Position numbers and translations under genes: made by a program. Below, in pieces: positions 16,500 to 25,033 of a DNA stretch of 64,000 nucleotides. Position 1 is the stretch's first letter; each line of letters begins with the position of its first letter. This DNA is from Halorientalis regularis (GTDB lineage Archaea > Halobacteriota > Halobacteria > Halobacteriales > Haloarculaceae): positions 310,001-374,000 of the forward strand of contig NZ_JALJCL010000001.1 of assembly GCF_023698535.1 (NCBI RefSeq), given 5' to 3'. The notes beneath the pieces were generated by a model. The model saw only the letters and a program-made list of their open reading frames with translations. It made no database searches and had not been told where the DNA came from.

Positions 16500-16506
16500 G
16501 GAGGAG
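16500..16506 (+). promoter_or_regulatory. strong Shine-Dalgarno of the sod gene
   Basis: GGAGGAG seven bases before ATG 16514. Notable because most genes here look leaderless; an AT-rich box TTCTAAACCTTT lies around 16461-16472. Confidence 0.6.
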
Positions 16507-16513
16507 ATTACAT

Positions 16514-17125
16514 ATGCCCGAGAGATCTAACCCCGAACTGCCACCGCTTCCGTACGACTACGACGCGCTCGAGCCGTCGATCAGCGAGCAGGTGCTCGAA
16601 TGGCATCACGATACCCACCACCAGGGCTACGTCAACGGCCTCGAAAGCGCCGAGGAAACCCTCGCCGAGAACCGTGAGAACGGTGACTTCGGGAGCTCCG
16701 CTGCGGCCATGGGCGACGTGACCCACAACGGCTGTGGTCACTATCTCCACACGCTGTTCTGGGAGAACATGGACCCCAACGGCGGCGGCGAACCCTCCGG
16801 GGAACTCGCCGACCGCATCGAGGAGGACTTCGGCTCCTACGAGGGCTGGAAAGGCGAGTTCGAGGCTGCCGCGTCGGCCGCCGGTGGCTGGGCGCTGCTG
16901 GTCTACGACCCCGTCGCGAAGCAGCTGCGTAACGTCCCGGTCGACAAGCACGACCAGGGCGCGCTCTGGGGTGCCCATCCGATCCTGGCGCTGGACGTCT
17001 GGGAGCACTCCTACTACTACGACTACGGTCCGGACCGCGGCAGCTTCATCGACGGGTTCTTCGACGTCGTCGACTGGGACAACGTCGCAGAACAGTACCA
17101 GCAGACCGTCTCGAAGCACGAGTAA
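16514..17125 (+). CDS. sod: superoxide dismutase [Mn/Fe]
   Basis: 203 residues. Metal ligands of the Fe/Mn SOD fold are visible: His in WHHDTHHQGY (near 31), His in GCGHYLHTLFW (near 78), and Asp/His in LDVWEHSYYYDYG (near 162-166). HNGCGHYLHTLFWENM and GGWALLVYD are typical of haloarchaeal Mn enzymes. It disproportionates superoxide in the cytosol. It is convergent with an FMN oxidase, a possible H2O2 or superoxide source. Confidence 0.96.
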   Translation: MPERSNPELPPLPYDYDALEPSISEQVLEWHHDTHHQGYVNGLESAEETLAENRENGDFGSSAAAMGDVTHNGCGHYLHTLFWENMDPNGGGEPSGELADRIEEDFGSYEGWKGEFEAAASAAGGWALLVYDPVAKQLRNVPVDKHDQGALWGAHPILALDVWEHSYYYDYGPDRGSFIDGFFDVVDWDNVAEQYQQTVSKHE

Positions 17126-17200
17126 GTCGCCAAAACCGACGCTTTTTTTCGGCGCCACGGGCCGCCAGCGACGGCCCCGACCCAACGCGGAGTCTTCGAA

Positions 17201-18385
17201 TCAGTGCAACTCCGACTCGTGTCGCAGGTGGTCCCGCGAGATTTCGTCGACGTTCCGACAGCCCGAGAGCCCCATCGTCAGATCGAACTCCGCGACGAAG
17301 TTCCGCAGGTAGGTTTCGACACCCTCGGCACCGTCGACTGCCAGCGAGTATGCGTAGGGCCGGCCGAGCAATACCGCGTCGGCACCCAGCCCCATGGCCT
17401 TGAACGCATCCGAAGCCCGCCGGACCCCGCTGTCGAAGGTGATCGGCACCTCGCCGTCGACCTCCTCGGCCACTGCGGGGAGGGCCTCGATGGCCGAGAT
17501 GGAGCCGTCGACCTGGCGGCCGCCGTGGGTCGAGACGCCGATGCCGTCCGCGCCGTGCTGAATGGCCTTTCGTGCGTCTCGCGGATCGAGGATCCCCTTG
17601 ATGAGAACCGGGAGATCGGTGTTGTCGTGAACGAACTGGAGGTCCTCCCAGGTGAGGCTGGAGTCACCGAAGATGTCGAGGAAGTGCTCGACCGCCGCGG
17701 CGGGGTCCTCTTCCGGCGGCTGATCGAGCTGTGAGCGGAACTCCGGATCGGAGAAGTAGTTACCGACACCCTCGCCTTCGAGGAAGGGGTAGTAGCCGCG
17801 TTCGATCAGGCGCTCGCGCCAGCCCAGGATGGGCGCGTCGACGGTGACGACGATGGCGTCGTAGCCGGCCTTTTCCGCGCGGTCGAGGAAGCTCTTGGCG
17901 ATGGCGTCGTCCGAGGACCAGTAGAACTGGAACATCTTCGGGGTGTCGCCCAGCGCCTCGGCCACGTCCTCCATCGGTTCCGTCGAGAGCGAGCTGAGGA
18001 TGAGCGGCACGTCCATCTCGGCGGCCCCCTGTGCCGTGCCGATCTCGGCGGACTCGTGGAGCAGGGACTGGACGCCCAGCGGGGTCAGCGCGATGGGCAC
18101 GTCGAAGTCGACGCCGGCGATCTCCGTCGAGAGATCACGGGACTCGACACCCCGGAGCATCTTGGGGACGATCCGCCACGGTGAGAAGTCCTTGTTGCGC
18201 TCGAAGGTCTCGTCGCTGCCCGCACCGCCGTGGACGTAGGCGCGGCCCTCCTCGCTCATGGCGGCGTGGGCGGCTTTCCGGAGGTCTTCGTAGGATACCG
18301 GGAAGTCCGTGGTCTCGTCGTCCAGCATCCCGCGGCGATAGATGTCGTTGACGCGCTCGTCGCCGAATCGGTCGGAGTCTGGCAT
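17201..18385 (-). CDS. FMN-dependent alpha-hydroxy-acid oxidase (lactate 2-monooxygenase-like)
   Basis: 394 residues from ATG 18385, which has a TATA-like GTATTGAG about 27 bases upstream; the longer frame beyond it is Arg-rich and non-coding. The TIM-barrel FMN domain has the active-site block GVSTHGGRQVDGS (catalytic His and substrate-binding Arg) near residue 300. The N-terminal VHGGAGSDETFERN segment resembles lactate 2-monooxygenase and lactate oxidase. It oxidises a 2-hydroxy acid, probably lactate, to the keto acid with O2. Confidence 0.88.
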   Translation of the reverse strand: MPDSDRFGDERVNDIYRRGMLDDETTDFPVSYEDLRKAAHAAMSEEGRAYVHGGAGSDETFERNKDFSPWRIVPKMLRGVESRDLSTEIAGVDFDVPIALTPLGVQSLLHESAEIGTAQGAAEMDVPLILSSLSTEPMEDVAEALGDTPKMFQFYWSSDDAIAKSFLDRAEKAGYDAIVVTVDAPILGWRERLIERGYYPFLEGEGVGNYFSDPEFRSQLDQPPEEDPAAAVEHFLDIFGDSSLTWEDLQFVHDNTDLPVLIKGILDPRDARKAIQHGADGIGVSTHGGRQVDGSISAIEALPAVAEEVDGEVPITFDSGVRRASDAFKAMGLGADAVLLGRPYAYSLAVDGAEGVETYLRNFVAEFDLTMGLSGCRNVDEISRDHLRHESELH

Positions 18386-18492
18386 ACGCCCCCGAAACAG
18401 CGCCGTCTCAATACCAGTTTCGGCTCCCGGGCTCCGCTGCCCGACGGTCGCGGACGCCAGACCTTTGCCCCTCGCAGAACGGACCCCCTCGC

Positions 18493-19968
18493 ATGGAACT
18501 GCTGGACGCCGGGGGGTACTGGTACGTCCGGTTCCTGCTCCAGCGCGGGCTGGCGCTGCTCTATCTCGTCGCCTTCCTCGTCGCGGCCAGCCAGTTCCGG
18601 GCACTCGTCGGCGAGGACGGCCTGCTCCCCATCGAGGGGTACATCGAAGCCGTCGAGTTCCGGGACCGGCCGAGCCTGTTCTATTTCTACCCCTCGGATC
18701 GCGTCGTCGGGCTCGCCGCCTGGACCGGAGTCGGGCTGGCGGTATCGGCCCTGCTGGGTGTCCCGTACCTGCTCCCGGAACCGTGGCCGCTCGTGGCCTC
18801 GGTCGCGATCTGGGCCCTTCTGTGGGGCCTCTACCAGTCGTTCGTCAACGCCGGGCGGATCTTCTACGGCTACGGCTGGGAGTCGATGCTGCTGGAGACG
18901 GGGTTCCTCGCGATCTTTCTCGGTGCCGGGGCGACCGGCCCGCCGGTACTCGTGATCTGGCTCGTCAAGTGGGCCCTCTTCCGCAATATGTTCGGTGCGG
19001 GGTTGATCAAGATGCGCGGGGACGACTGCTGGCGCGAGTTGACCTGCATGGACTACCACTACGAAACCCAGCCGATGCCGAACCCGCTCTCGTGGTACGC
19101 TCACCACCTCCCCGACCGGTTTCACCGGGTGGAGGTGCTTGGCAACCACGTCGTCGAGCTGGCGATTCCCTTCCTCTATTTCGCGCCCCAGCCCTACGCC
19201 GCTATCGGCGGCCTCGCGACCATCGGCTTCCAGCTGTGGCTCATGCTGACGGGCAACTTCGCATGGTTGAACGCGCTGACTGCGGTGCAGGGACTGACCA
19301 CGTTCAGCGACGGCGTGCTGACGACTGCCCTCCCGCTCCCTGCGGCCTCGGCCGCGCCGGCACCGCTCCCCCTGCAGGTGGCGTCGGTGCTGGTCGCCAC
19401 ACTCGTCGTCGCCCTGAGCGGCAACCCCGTCCGCAACATGCTCTCGACGTCACAGACGATGAACACCGCCTTCGATCCGCTCCACCTCGTAAACACCTAC
19501 GGCGCGTTCGGCTCGATCACGACGCGGCGCTACCAGCTCGTCGTCGAAGGGACACGGGCCGACGACCCCGACGAGGACGACTGGCGAGCCTACGAGTTCG
19601 AGGGGCAGCCGGTCCGGACCGACGAGCGTCCACCCCAGTGGGCACCGTACCACCTGCGACTGGACTGGCAACTCTGGTTCGCGGCCATGCAACCCCGACC
19701 CGGCCGCCGCCAGCGCTGGTTCACGGCCTTCCTCGCCGACCTCCTGGAGAACGACGGCTCGACGCTGTCGCTGCTGCGGTCCAATCCGTTCCCCGACGAG
19801 CCGCCCGAGAAGGTCCGGGTGCGGCGGTTCCGCTACCGCTACACCACGCCCGAGGAGCGTGCCGAGACCGGCGAGTGGTGGGAGCGTGACCTCGTCGGCA
19901 TCTACGTTCATTCCACGTCGCTGTCGGAGCTCCGGTCGCCCACGGGTGGGCGTCGGCCGGGGTCGTAG
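18493..19968 (+). CDS. lipase maturation factor family membrane protein
   Basis: 491 residues. About seven hydrophobic helices fill residues 1-320; the C-terminal ~170 residues are soluble and rich in Arg/Trp/Tyr. WELTCMDYHYETQPMPNPLSWYAHHLP (here WRELTCMD) is the signature block of LMF1-type proteins. In animals LMF1 helps fold lipases in the ER; in archaea the role is unknown. The stop codon directly abuts that of the convergent DCC gene. Confidence 0.85.
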   Translation: MELLDAGGYWYVRFLLQRGLALLYLVAFLVAASQFRALVGEDGLLPIEGYIEAVEFRDRPSLFYFYPSDRVVGLAAWTGVGLAVSALLGVPYLLPEPWPLVASVAIWALLWGLYQSFVNAGRIFYGYGWESMLLETGFLAIFLGAGATGPPVLVIWLVKWALFRNMFGAGLIKMRGDDCWRELTCMDYHYETQPMPNPLSWYAHHLPDRFHRVEVLGNHVVELAIPFLYFAPQPYAAIGGLATIGFQLWLMLTGNFAWLNALTAVQGLTTFSDGVLTTALPLPAASAAPAPLPLQVASVLVATLVVALSGNPVRNMLSTSQTMNTAFDPLHLVNTYGAFGSITTRRYQLVVEGTRADDPDEDDWRAYEFEGQPVRTDERPPQWAPYHLRLDWQLWFAAMQPRPGRRQRWFTAFLADLLENDGSTLSLLRSNPFPDEPPEKVRVRRFRYRYTTPEERAETGEWWERDLVGIYVHSTSLSELRSPTGGRRPGS

Positions 19969-20367
19969 TCAGCCGCCAGAACGCCGGTCGTCACCGCCGA
20001 CGAGCGAGGCGAGGTCACCCCAGAACGAGCGGTTGTGGGCGACGTGCTCGTACCCCCACTCCCGGAGCTGTTCGTACTCCTCGAACTCCCGCAGGAACTC
20101 GACGACGGCGTGGTACTCCTCGCCCACGTCCGACATGAGCAACGCCCGCTCGATGGACTCGCCACAGGAGTACACCGTCTCCTCGGTGACCAGATGCGAG
20201 CAGTCCTCGTACCCCTCGGGCAACCCCTCGGGCAGGCGCTCGCGGAGGTCCGTCTCGGCCAGTTCGGAGAAGCCGACGATGTCGACCGGCGCGTGGTCGT
20301 CGACGTACTCGGCACTCCGCGTGCAGAAGGCACAGTCGTCGTCGTAGACGAGCGTCGCGTCCGTCAT
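19969..20367 (-). CDS. DCC (DUF393) thiol-disulfide oxidoreductase-like protein
   Basis: 132 residues from ATG 20367; the frame upstream overlaps another gene. The N terminus LVYDDDCAFCTRS carries the DxxCxxC motif that defines the DCC family, a thioredoxin-fold redox group. Further conserved blocks are the mid-region CGESIERALL and C-terminal W-rich NRSFWGDL. Pairing of DCC proteins with LMF-type or HTTM membrane proteins is recurrent, and here the two genes are convergent and touching, so a shared redox-folding role is a reasonable inference. Confidence 0.85.
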   Translation of the reverse strand: MTDATLVYDDDCAFCTRSAEYVDDHAPVDIVGFSELAETDLRERLPEGLPEGYEDCSHLVTEETVYSCGESIERALLMSDVGEEYHAVVEFLREFEEYEQLREWGYEHVAHNRSFWGDLASLVGGDDRRSGG

Positions 20368-20476
20368 GCTCGGCGGTAGGTACGCCAGGCACAAACCGTT
20401 CCGGTCGGGACGCCACTGCCACCGAGCCGGCCCCCGCACCACCAGACCCATACCGGTCGAACGACCAGTGAGGGCC

Positions 20477-20677
20477 GTGTCCACCGAACGGTTCGTCCCC
20501 GGGACGGTCGAGTGGTTCGTGCAGGCCGTCGTCGCGGGCGGTATCACGCTGGTCGCCGGCCTCTGGCTGACGGCGCTTTTCCGGGTCGGTTCACCCCCGT
20601 GGCTGGCAGGCGTCACTCTGGCCGTGGGGGGCGTCGCCGGGATGACCTGGGGAATCTACAGCGAACTGTCGCTCTGA
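20477..20677 (+). CDS. small two-helix membrane protein
   Basis: 66 residues from GTG 20477 (STERFVPGTVEWF); an in-frame GTG at 20468 would add three residues. Two membrane helices (VQAVVAGGITLVAGLWLTAL and LAGVTLAVGGVAGMTWGIY) joined by FRVGSPPW. Both termini should be on the same side. No family recognised. It is divergent from the DCC gene with about 110 bases between the starts. Confidence 0.55.
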   Translation: MSTERFVPGTVEWFVQAVVAGGITLVAGLWLTALFRVGSPPWLAGVTLAVGGVAGMTWGIYSELSL

Positions 20678-20729
20678 CCGGTCAGCGCGAGACGGGAGGG
20701 TTTTGACGGCGCGGGAGCAACCGGGAGCC

Positions 20730-21041
20730 ATGCCCGTTCCGAAATCCGAATTCGAGGATCTCCGGTCTCTGGAGTTTCGCGATCCAGGGGAAGTGCTCGA
20801 CGCCGACGAGATGTATACGGTCTACGAGATCGCCCGGCTGTTCCAGGGGTTGGACCCGGGACAGGACCTCGATCCGGCCACCGAGGACATCCTGCTCGAC
20901 TGGACCATCCCGTGGATGCTCGACAACAGCGAGGCCTTCGTGTTCGCCGAGCCGGCCGACGACGACGAACCCGGCCACTACGGACTGGCGACCGCTGAGA
21001 CGGCCGGCGGAACTGACTGGGCGGACGCCGACAGCGAATGA
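20730..21041 (+). CDS. uncharacterised acidic protein (DUF5827-like)
   Basis: 103 residues from ATG 20730 (MPVPKSEFEDLRSLEF). The core DEMYTVYEIARLFQGLDP ... EDILLDWTIPWMLDN resembles the haloarchaeal family annotated DUF5827 (name from memory). No catalytic motif. It overlaps the start of the P-loop gene by four bases (ATGA), so the two are translationally coupled. Confidence 0.7.
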   Translation: MPVPKSEFEDLRSLEFRDPGEVLDADEMYTVYEIARLFQGLDPGQDLDPATEDILLDWTIPWMLDNSEAFVFAEPADDDEPGHYGLATAETAGGTDWADADSE

Positions 21042-21838
21042 AACTACTCGTCGCCGGCGCGGACCGGGTCGACGCCGGCAAGACCACGTTCACCGTCGGC
21101 CTGCTCGACCACCTCGACGCGGTGGGATTCAAACCACGCGCGGGCAACGACCACTGGTTCCACCACGACGACTATCGCCACGCGGTCGAGCAGGGCCGCC
21201 TGTTCGGGAAGGACGCCAAGCGCCTGGCCGCGGCCAGCCCCGACGCCCTCGACCCGGAGGATATCAACCCGATCCACCGGCTCTGGCGGCCCTCGCCGGG
21301 GGAGGGCGCAGGGATGCTCGGCCAGACCGACCGGGAGTTCGTCGTCGACCGCGTGGCCGAGAACTACGTCGTCAACGACACCGTCGAGATCCCGGCGGAA
21401 GTCCGGACGGACCTCCCGCTCGACGAGGCGACCCACGTCTCCTCGCTCCCCGAACTGAACGAGGTGATGGGGAACCTCCACCTGGTGGCGCTGGACGGCA
21501 TCGCCCGGCGAATCGAAGAGCGAGAGCGCGCCGTGGTCGAGTCCTACGGCGACGTGGCCCGACCGCTCCGCGAGTTCGAACCCGACGCCGTCGCCGTCGT
21601 GGAACCCGCCCGTGTCCGAATCTACGAGGGCCAGCGCTACCGGAAAGCCTGTTCGATCACCAGCGGGGGCCCCGGAGAAGGGCAACTGGAGGAACGCGTT
21701 CCGGGCGTCGTCGACCTGATCGACCCGGTGGGGTCGGCACCCCTCCCCGCACTGTCGGGCGAGGACCGCGAGGACCCGTCTGCGGTGGCGGCGGCGTACG
21801 AACAGGGGTACGAGGAACTGCTGGCTGCGGTGGAGTGA
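21038..21838 (+). CDS. predicted P-loop ATPase/GTPase
   Basis: 266 residues. Walker A-like GADRVDAGKTTF occurs at residue 6-17, as in cobyrinic-acid/dethiobiotin-synthetase-like NTPases (GxDxxxGKT). A HHDDYRHAVEQGRLFGKDAKRL segment and FEPDAVAVVEPARVRIYEG follow. The family is archaeal and uncharacterised. It is coupled to the upstream DUF5827-like gene. The function is not deducible. Confidence 0.75.
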   Translation: MKLLVAGADRVDAGKTTFTVGLLDHLDAVGFKPRAGNDHWFHHDDYRHAVEQGRLFGKDAKRLAAASPDALDPEDINPIHRLWRPSPGEGAGMLGQTDREFVVDRVAENYVVNDTVEIPAEVRTDLPLDEATHVSSLPELNEVMGNLHLVALDGIARRIEERERAVVESYGDVARPLREFEPDAVAVVEPARVRIYEGQRYRKACSITSGGPGEGQLEERVPGVVDLIDPVGSAPLPALSGEDREDPSAVAAAYEQGYEELLAAVE

Positions 21839-21856
21839 GGGCGCAGCCCCGATTGG

Positions 21857-22435
21857 CTACCCCATCCGGGCGGCCTGGGCTGCGAGTTCGACGTCCTGGA
21901 AGGGATTCGTGGTGACGCTCGGGCCGTGCCCGGTGTGCATCTCGCCGAGGTCTTCGGGGACGACCGAGCGGACGCGTTCGATGCTGTCGATCAGGACGTC
22001 GCGGTTCCCCTCGGCGAGGTCGGTCCGGCCGAACCCGCCGTTGGCGAAGATCAGATCGCCCGCGAACAGGGCGCTTGCGGCCTCCGAGTAGAAACAGAGG
22101 TGGTCGCCCTTGTGGCCGGGGGTGTGGAGTGCTTGGTAGTCGTGGTCGCCAAGCGTCACGGTTTCTTCGTCGTCGATGGCGTGGTCGACGCCGGACTGGT
22201 CGGTATCGTAGCCCCACACGTCCACGTCGAACTCGGCGACGATGTCGGGACGGTTGCCGACGTGGTCGGGGTGTGTGTGCGTCATCACGAGCGCGTCCAC
22301 GTCGTCGACGTACTCGCGGGCCGCGTCGACGACGTCGAACTCGTTGCCGGCGTCGACGATCACGGTCCGGTCGCCGTCCACCAGGAAGACGTTGCTCGTG
22401 AACGCGCGGACACCACGAGCGAGGTTGACGATCAT
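21857..22435 (-). CDS. metallo-beta-lactamase-fold hydrolase (glyoxalase II-like)
   Basis: 192 residues. Metal motif THTHPDHVGN near residue 55, then HTPGHKGDHLCFYS (third His) and LFAGDLIF (bridging Asp), with a C-terminal HTGHGPSV giving the last His. The full dinuclear metal set of small MBL hydrolases is therefore present. The substrate is unknown; glyoxalase II-like thioesters are one option. Monocistronic. Confidence 0.88.
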   Translation of the reverse strand: MIVNLARGVRAFTSNVFLVDGDRTVIVDAGNEFDVVDAAREYVDDVDALVMTHTHPDHVGNRPDIVAEFDVDVWGYDTDQSGVDHAIDDEETVTLGDHDYQALHTPGHKGDHLCFYSEAASALFAGDLIFANGGFGRTDLAEGNRDVLIDSIERVRSVVPEDLGEMHTGHGPSVTTNPFQDVELAAQAARMG

Positions 22436-22596
22436 GACCCCCGCTACAGCGACCGGCGGCTTTTGCGTGTCGCTTCATGCTGACACGACCTGGCAGGCGG
22501 TTGACCCGTGTGAGGAGACCCGTGGATCGGTATCAGGCGTGAGTATCGACCCACAGGGCTATGTATGAGGAATGGTAAAAGCGTACAAGAGCGCAG

Positions 22597-23181
22597 ATGA
22601 CTGATTCAGCAGCACCTGTCGTGCTCATCGTCGAGGACGAGCCCGACGTCGCCGAGACCTACAACCTCTGGCTCGCCGACGAGTACGAGGTCCGGATCGC
22701 TGGGGACGGTGACGAGGGGCTCGACAAGCTCGACGAAGAGGTAGACGTGGTTCTGCTCGACCGGATGATGCCCGGACTGTCGGGCGACGAGGTGCTCGAA
22801 CGCATTCGGGAGCGGGAGTTGGGCTGTCGGGTGGCGATGGTGACGGCCGTCGAGCCCGACTTCGACATCCTGGAGATGGGGTTCGACGCCTATCTCAGCA
22901 AACCGATCAGGAGCGAGGAACTCATCGAGACCGTCGAGAAACTCCTCGAACGATCAACCTACGACCGCCTGCTCCAGAAGTACTACGCACTGGTCGAGAA
23001 GCAGGCCACGCTGGAAACGGCAAAGAGTGGCGCAGAGCTCGCAGAGAGCGACGAATACGCACAGCTACAGGACCGGATCGCCGGCCTGCAGGAAGAACTC
23101 TCACAGACGATGGGCGGTGTCGAAGACGACGCCGACTTCATCACGGCGATTCAGCAGATCGGCGGCAGTGAGGACACGTAA
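22597..23181 (+). CDS. HalX-type response regulator
   Basis: 194 residues. Receiver domain about 8-120 with the phosphoacceptor Asp in VVLLDRMMPG (near 53), conserved Thr in MVTAVEP and Lys in YLSKPI (near 104). The C-terminal ~75 residues (YDRLLQKYYALVEKQATLE ... AQLQDRIAGLQEEL) are the HalX coiled-coil output domain found only in haloarchaea. It overlaps the next gene by one base (TAATG). Confidence 0.92.
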   Translation: MTDSAAPVVLIVEDEPDVAETYNLWLADEYEVRIAGDGDEGLDKLDEEVDVVLLDRMMPGLSGDEVLERIRERELGCRVAMVTAVEPDFDILEMGFDAYLSKPIRSEELIETVEKLLERSTYDRLLQKYYALVEKQATLETAKSGAELAESDEYAQLQDRIAGLQEELSQTMGGVEDDADFITAIQQIGGSEDT

Positions 23182-23849
23182 TGTACGACCTATCATCTGT
23201 TCTGGAAACTGAGGCAGTGTCGGAGGTCCGCCCGGGGACCAGCATCCTGATCGCTGGCCCGGCGATGACGGGCAAAGAGAGCCTCGCGATGGAAATTCTG
23301 GCCGAAGGCTCGCGGAAGGGCGACGGCGCGCTGGTCGTCTCGACGAGCGACAGCGCCGAGACCATCGTCGAGGACTACCGCGACCGCGTCGCTGGCGTCT
23401 CCAATCTCCAGTTGGGCGTCGTCGACTGCCGTGCAGAGGGGTCGGGCGGCGGACTCGCCGACGGCGACACCCCGTCCGGCCTGTACGTTCACAAGGTCTC
23501 CTCACCTGGGGACCTGACCGGCATCGGGATCGGGATCACGAAGTGTCTGGAAGCGCTCCACGGCGCGGGCGCCGAGGAGGGCCGGATGGCCCTGATCTCG
23601 CTGTCGACGATGCTCACCTACACGGACCGCGAGACCGTGTTCAAGTTCTGTCACGTCCTCTCCTCGCGGCTGGACGCTGCGGGCTACATCGGCGTGTTCA
23701 CCATCGACAGCGGTGCCCACGACGACCAGACCCTGCAGGTCATCAAACAGGCCTTCGACGGTCTGGTGGACGTTCGTGACGCCGACGCCGGCCGCGAGGC
23801 GCGCGTCATGGGGCTGACCGACGGCCCCACGGACTGGCAGTCGCTCTAG
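23181..23849 (+). CDS. RecA/KaiC-like protein (RAD55/DUF7504 type)
   Basis: 222 residues. Walker A GPAMTGKES is at about 27-35. The strand expected to end in the Walker B acid reads MALISLSTML, with Ser in place of Asp, so ATP hydrolysis may be weak or absent. Such proteins follow HalX or HTH regulators in many haloarchaea, and this one is translationally coupled to the HalX gene, implying a shared signalling path. Its TAG overlaps the convergent cupin gene's stop (CTAG at 23846-23849). Confidence 0.8.
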   Translation: MYDLSSVLETEAVSEVRPGTSILIAGPAMTGKESLAMEILAEGSRKGDGALVVSTSDSAETIVEDYRDRVAGVSNLQLGVVDCRAEGSGGGLADGDTPSGLYVHKVSSPGDLTGIGIGITKCLEALHGAGAEEGRMALISLSTMLTYTDRETVFKFCHVLSSRLDAAGYIGVFTIDSGAHDDQTLQVIKQAFDGLVDVRDADAGREARVMGLTDGPTDWQSL

Positions 23850-24184
23850 ATCGGCGCGCCGACCAGCACCAGTCGCGCCAGGTCGTCGCTCTCGTTTCGG
23901 AGCTGGCGGCGCTGGTCCGGATCGATCCGCACGGCCTCGTTCTCGCCGAGCGTCACGGTCTCGCCGTCGAACTCGACGACCACTTCACCCTCGACCACGC
24001 AGTAGACCTCTTCCTGACCGTCCTCGCTGTGGTCGTGGGGCTTGCCCTTCGAACCGGGTTCCAGGCGCATCACGGTCACGCCCACCTCGTCGGTGTCGAG
24101 GGCTTCCTTGAGAAACCACATGCCGCCGTACTCGTCGTCGATCACCGATTCCACGTCGTCGGTCGATGCTTTCTGGTAAGCCAT
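23846..24184 (-). CDS. single-domain cupin protein
   Basis: 112 residues from ATG 24184. Cupin motif 1 KPHDHSEDGQEEVYCVVEG (His, His, Glu metal set) and motif 2 with VTLGENEAVRIDPDQRRQLRN, where the usual second-motif His is replaced by Gln/Arg. Probably a metal-binding small-molecule binding or regulatory protein of unknown ligand. Convergent with, and sharing the stop bases of, the RecA-like gene. Confidence 0.82.
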   Translation of the reverse strand: MAYQKASTDDVESVIDDEYGGMWFLKEALDTDEVGVTVMRLEPGSKGKPHDHSEDGQEEVYCVVEGEVVVEFDGETVTLGENEAVRIDPDQRRQLRNESDDLARLVLVGAPI

Positions 24185-24240
24185 GGACGTAGCATGGACT
24201 GCGGAGGACAAGAATCCAGTGTCGGGAACTGAGGCGTACC

Positions 24241-24246
24241 CTTATC
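24241..24246 (+). promoter_or_regulatory. TATA-like box of the homing-endonuclease gene
   Basis: CTTATC centred about 28 bases before ATG 24271; this is also the only strong promoter candidate upstream of thyX. Confidence 0.4.
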
Positions 24247-24270
24247 AGGGAAACCGGGAGCAGACACGGT

Positions 24271-25032
24271 ATGGGAACGGAGTGTCCGGAGTGTGGTGAG
24301 TCCTACCGAAGACTGACGCAACACTGGGCGATGTCGAGCAGTTGTTCCTACCCAGCGCTTCCGGAACGCTGGCTGGGACTATTGACGGGCATCTTGATGG
24401 GCGATGGAACCATACACGACCCGCCGTCGGCAGCAAACACACGTGTCGATGTATGTAACATCTGCGTCACTTTTTTGCAGTGGGTCGACGAGAAGTTGGA
24501 ATGGCTCTCGAACGGCGTCACGCTGCATCGGACGAGCGACGAAATCCGTGCCGAGAATGCCCGGTCCGACCTCGACCGCATCTCGTCGCTCGACTACGAT
24601 ATTCGAGATCAGTACGTGTTGACGACGAGGCGGCATCCGGCGCTCAATCGATACAGACACTGGTACGACTCAGAGAAACGATATCCCGCCGAACAGGACC
24701 TTCGTCCGGCGGTACTCAAACAGTGGTACGTCTGTGACGGGCACCTGTTGTGGGGTACCGAAGGTCACAGGCGACCGCAGGTCTGGCTTGCCGTGGAGAA
24801 CGAGCGGGACCGACCCGGAGTGATCGAAGGGCTGTTCGATACGACGCCGATCTCACCGTCGTTCCGAAGCGGGAGAGTGATGCTCACGTCCGACGAAACC
24901 GAGGACTTCTTCGAGTACATCGGTGACCCCGTTCCCGGGTACGAGTACAAGTTCGTTACAGATGGGAGAGGGCGGTATCGAAAAGCGAAGGAAGCGTTTT
25001 ATTGGAGGCATACAACGACCAATACAGCCTGA
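24271..25032 (+). CDS. LAGLIDADG homing-endonuclease-like protein with N-terminal zinc finger
   Basis: 253 residues. CPECGESYRRLTQHW at residues 5-19 looks like a zinc finger. LLTGILMGDGTI (near 36-47) fits the first LAGLIDADG helix with its catalytic Asp, and LRPAVLKQWYVCDGHL (near 147) fits the second, W-Y-x-x-D-G type. It is free-standing, neither an intein nor in an intron. Sampled 60-base lines are 52-55% GC, clearly below the neighbours, and codon use is more AT-rich, suggesting recent acquisition. It ends one base before the thyX start. Confidence 0.78.
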   Translation: MGTECPECGESYRRLTQHWAMSSSCSYPALPERWLGLLTGILMGDGTIHDPPSAANTRVDVCNICVTFLQWVDEKLEWLSNGVTLHRTSDEIRAENARSDLDRISSLDYDIRDQYVLTTRRHPALNRYRHWYDSEKRYPAEQDLRPAVLKQWYVCDGHLLWGTEGHRRPQVWLAVENERDRPGVIEGLFDTTPISPSFRSGRVMLTSDETEDFFEYIGDPVPGYEYKFVTDGRGRYRKAKEAFYWRHTTTNTA

Positions 25033-25033
25033 C

